Shown here: in pieces, positions 44,639 to 44,697 of the stretch
Position numbering within the stretch: the stretch's first letter is position 1
Layout of the letters: every line of letters starts with the position of its first letter
Position numbers and translations under genes: made by a program
Assembly (NCBI GenBank): GCA_020247005.1
Contig: JADCJN010000052.1
Coordinates: forward strand, 1 to 44,697
Source of the DNA: Silvanigrellales bacterium
GTDB lineage: Bacteria; Bdellovibrionota_B; Oligoflexia; Silvanigrellales; Silvanigrellaceae
Length of the DNA: 44,697 nucleotides
Reading direction: 5' to 3'
Notes under the pieces: model-generated
What the model was told of the DNA's origin: nothing
Seen by the model: the letters and a program-made list of their open reading frames with translations, nothing else
Database searches by the model: none

Positions 44639-44697
44639 CGCCAAATCTGCGCCGAACGGTGAAAGATGGCTCAGGGCAAAAGAAAAGCCCCTCTGCG

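Noticed and set aside
44688-44697. Short match between the two ends of the window (CCCTCTGC)
   Set aside because: Eight to nine bases is within chance and gives no support for a circular element.
44583-44697. Simple frameshift restoring the rest of an ADP-ribosyltransferase domain
   Set aside because: Both other forward frames after the stop lack STS or ExE motifs.

Overview
The window looks like chromosomal DNA from a Gram-negative bacterium of fairly high GC content. I count seven probable lipoproteins with a lipobox, and there is a YeeE/YedE pair, a TauE-type exporter, NagZ, GlpK, AsnS, UvrB, TruA and KhpA. The mix of CheA/MCP-like signalling, FG-GAP/ASPIC repeats, HTTM and GH3 proteins and many unknown lipoproteins suggests a deltaproteobacterial or Bdellovibrionota-type organism. 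That placement is inference, because no rRNA or ribosomal protein marker is present.

Left edge (1-1371): the 5' part of a group II intron on the minus strand, with its reverse transcriptase gene. That gene is interrupted directly after the catalytic YADD motif by what looks like the 5' end of a second group II intron (a twintron-like arrangement). The outer intron starts 13 bases before the first gene of a sulfur operon and points away from it.

1385-4248 is a sulfide/persulfide handling operon: rhodanese, ETHE1-type persulfide dioxygenase, TauE/SafE exporter and a split YeeE/YedE thiosulfate-type transporter. 4280-9169 holds nagZ, divergent glpK, khpA and an unusual protein with a siroheme/4Fe-4S sulfite-reductase-like half followed by a long acidic tail. 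9246-16526 holds a triple-fasciclin lipoprotein, a response regulator, asnS, and divergently uvrB-truA-lipoprotein.

16757-26638 is a same-strand block of five genes: large lipoprotein, HTTM membrane protein, GH3-family acyl-adenylating enzyme, second lipoprotein, and a RnfD-like membrane domain fused to a seven-motif FG-GAP/ASPIC propeller. It ends in a clear intrinsic terminator. I know of no described system of this composition. It is one of two candidates here for an undescribed pathway.

26865-35668 holds an ammonium transporter, an unknown protein, a CheA-type hybrid kinase with three CheW-like modules and an internal receiver, and a membrane-free tandem MCP/Cache protein translationally coupled to it, then a lipoprotein. 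This resembles a cytoplasmic chemosensory-like pathway.

35665-43973 is the second candidate: two divergent operons. Leftward are a Rieske oxygenase, a GNAT-like protein and a VTT/DedA-type membrane protein. Rightward are an RND/MMPL transporter, a fusion of an ICMT-like membrane methyltransferase with a cytochrome P450, and an unknown GNAT-sized protein. Together they suggest oxidation, methylation, acylation and export of a hydrophobic small molecule or lipid. The window closes with a short lipoprotein resembling the N-terminal part of an ADP-ribosyltransferase domain.
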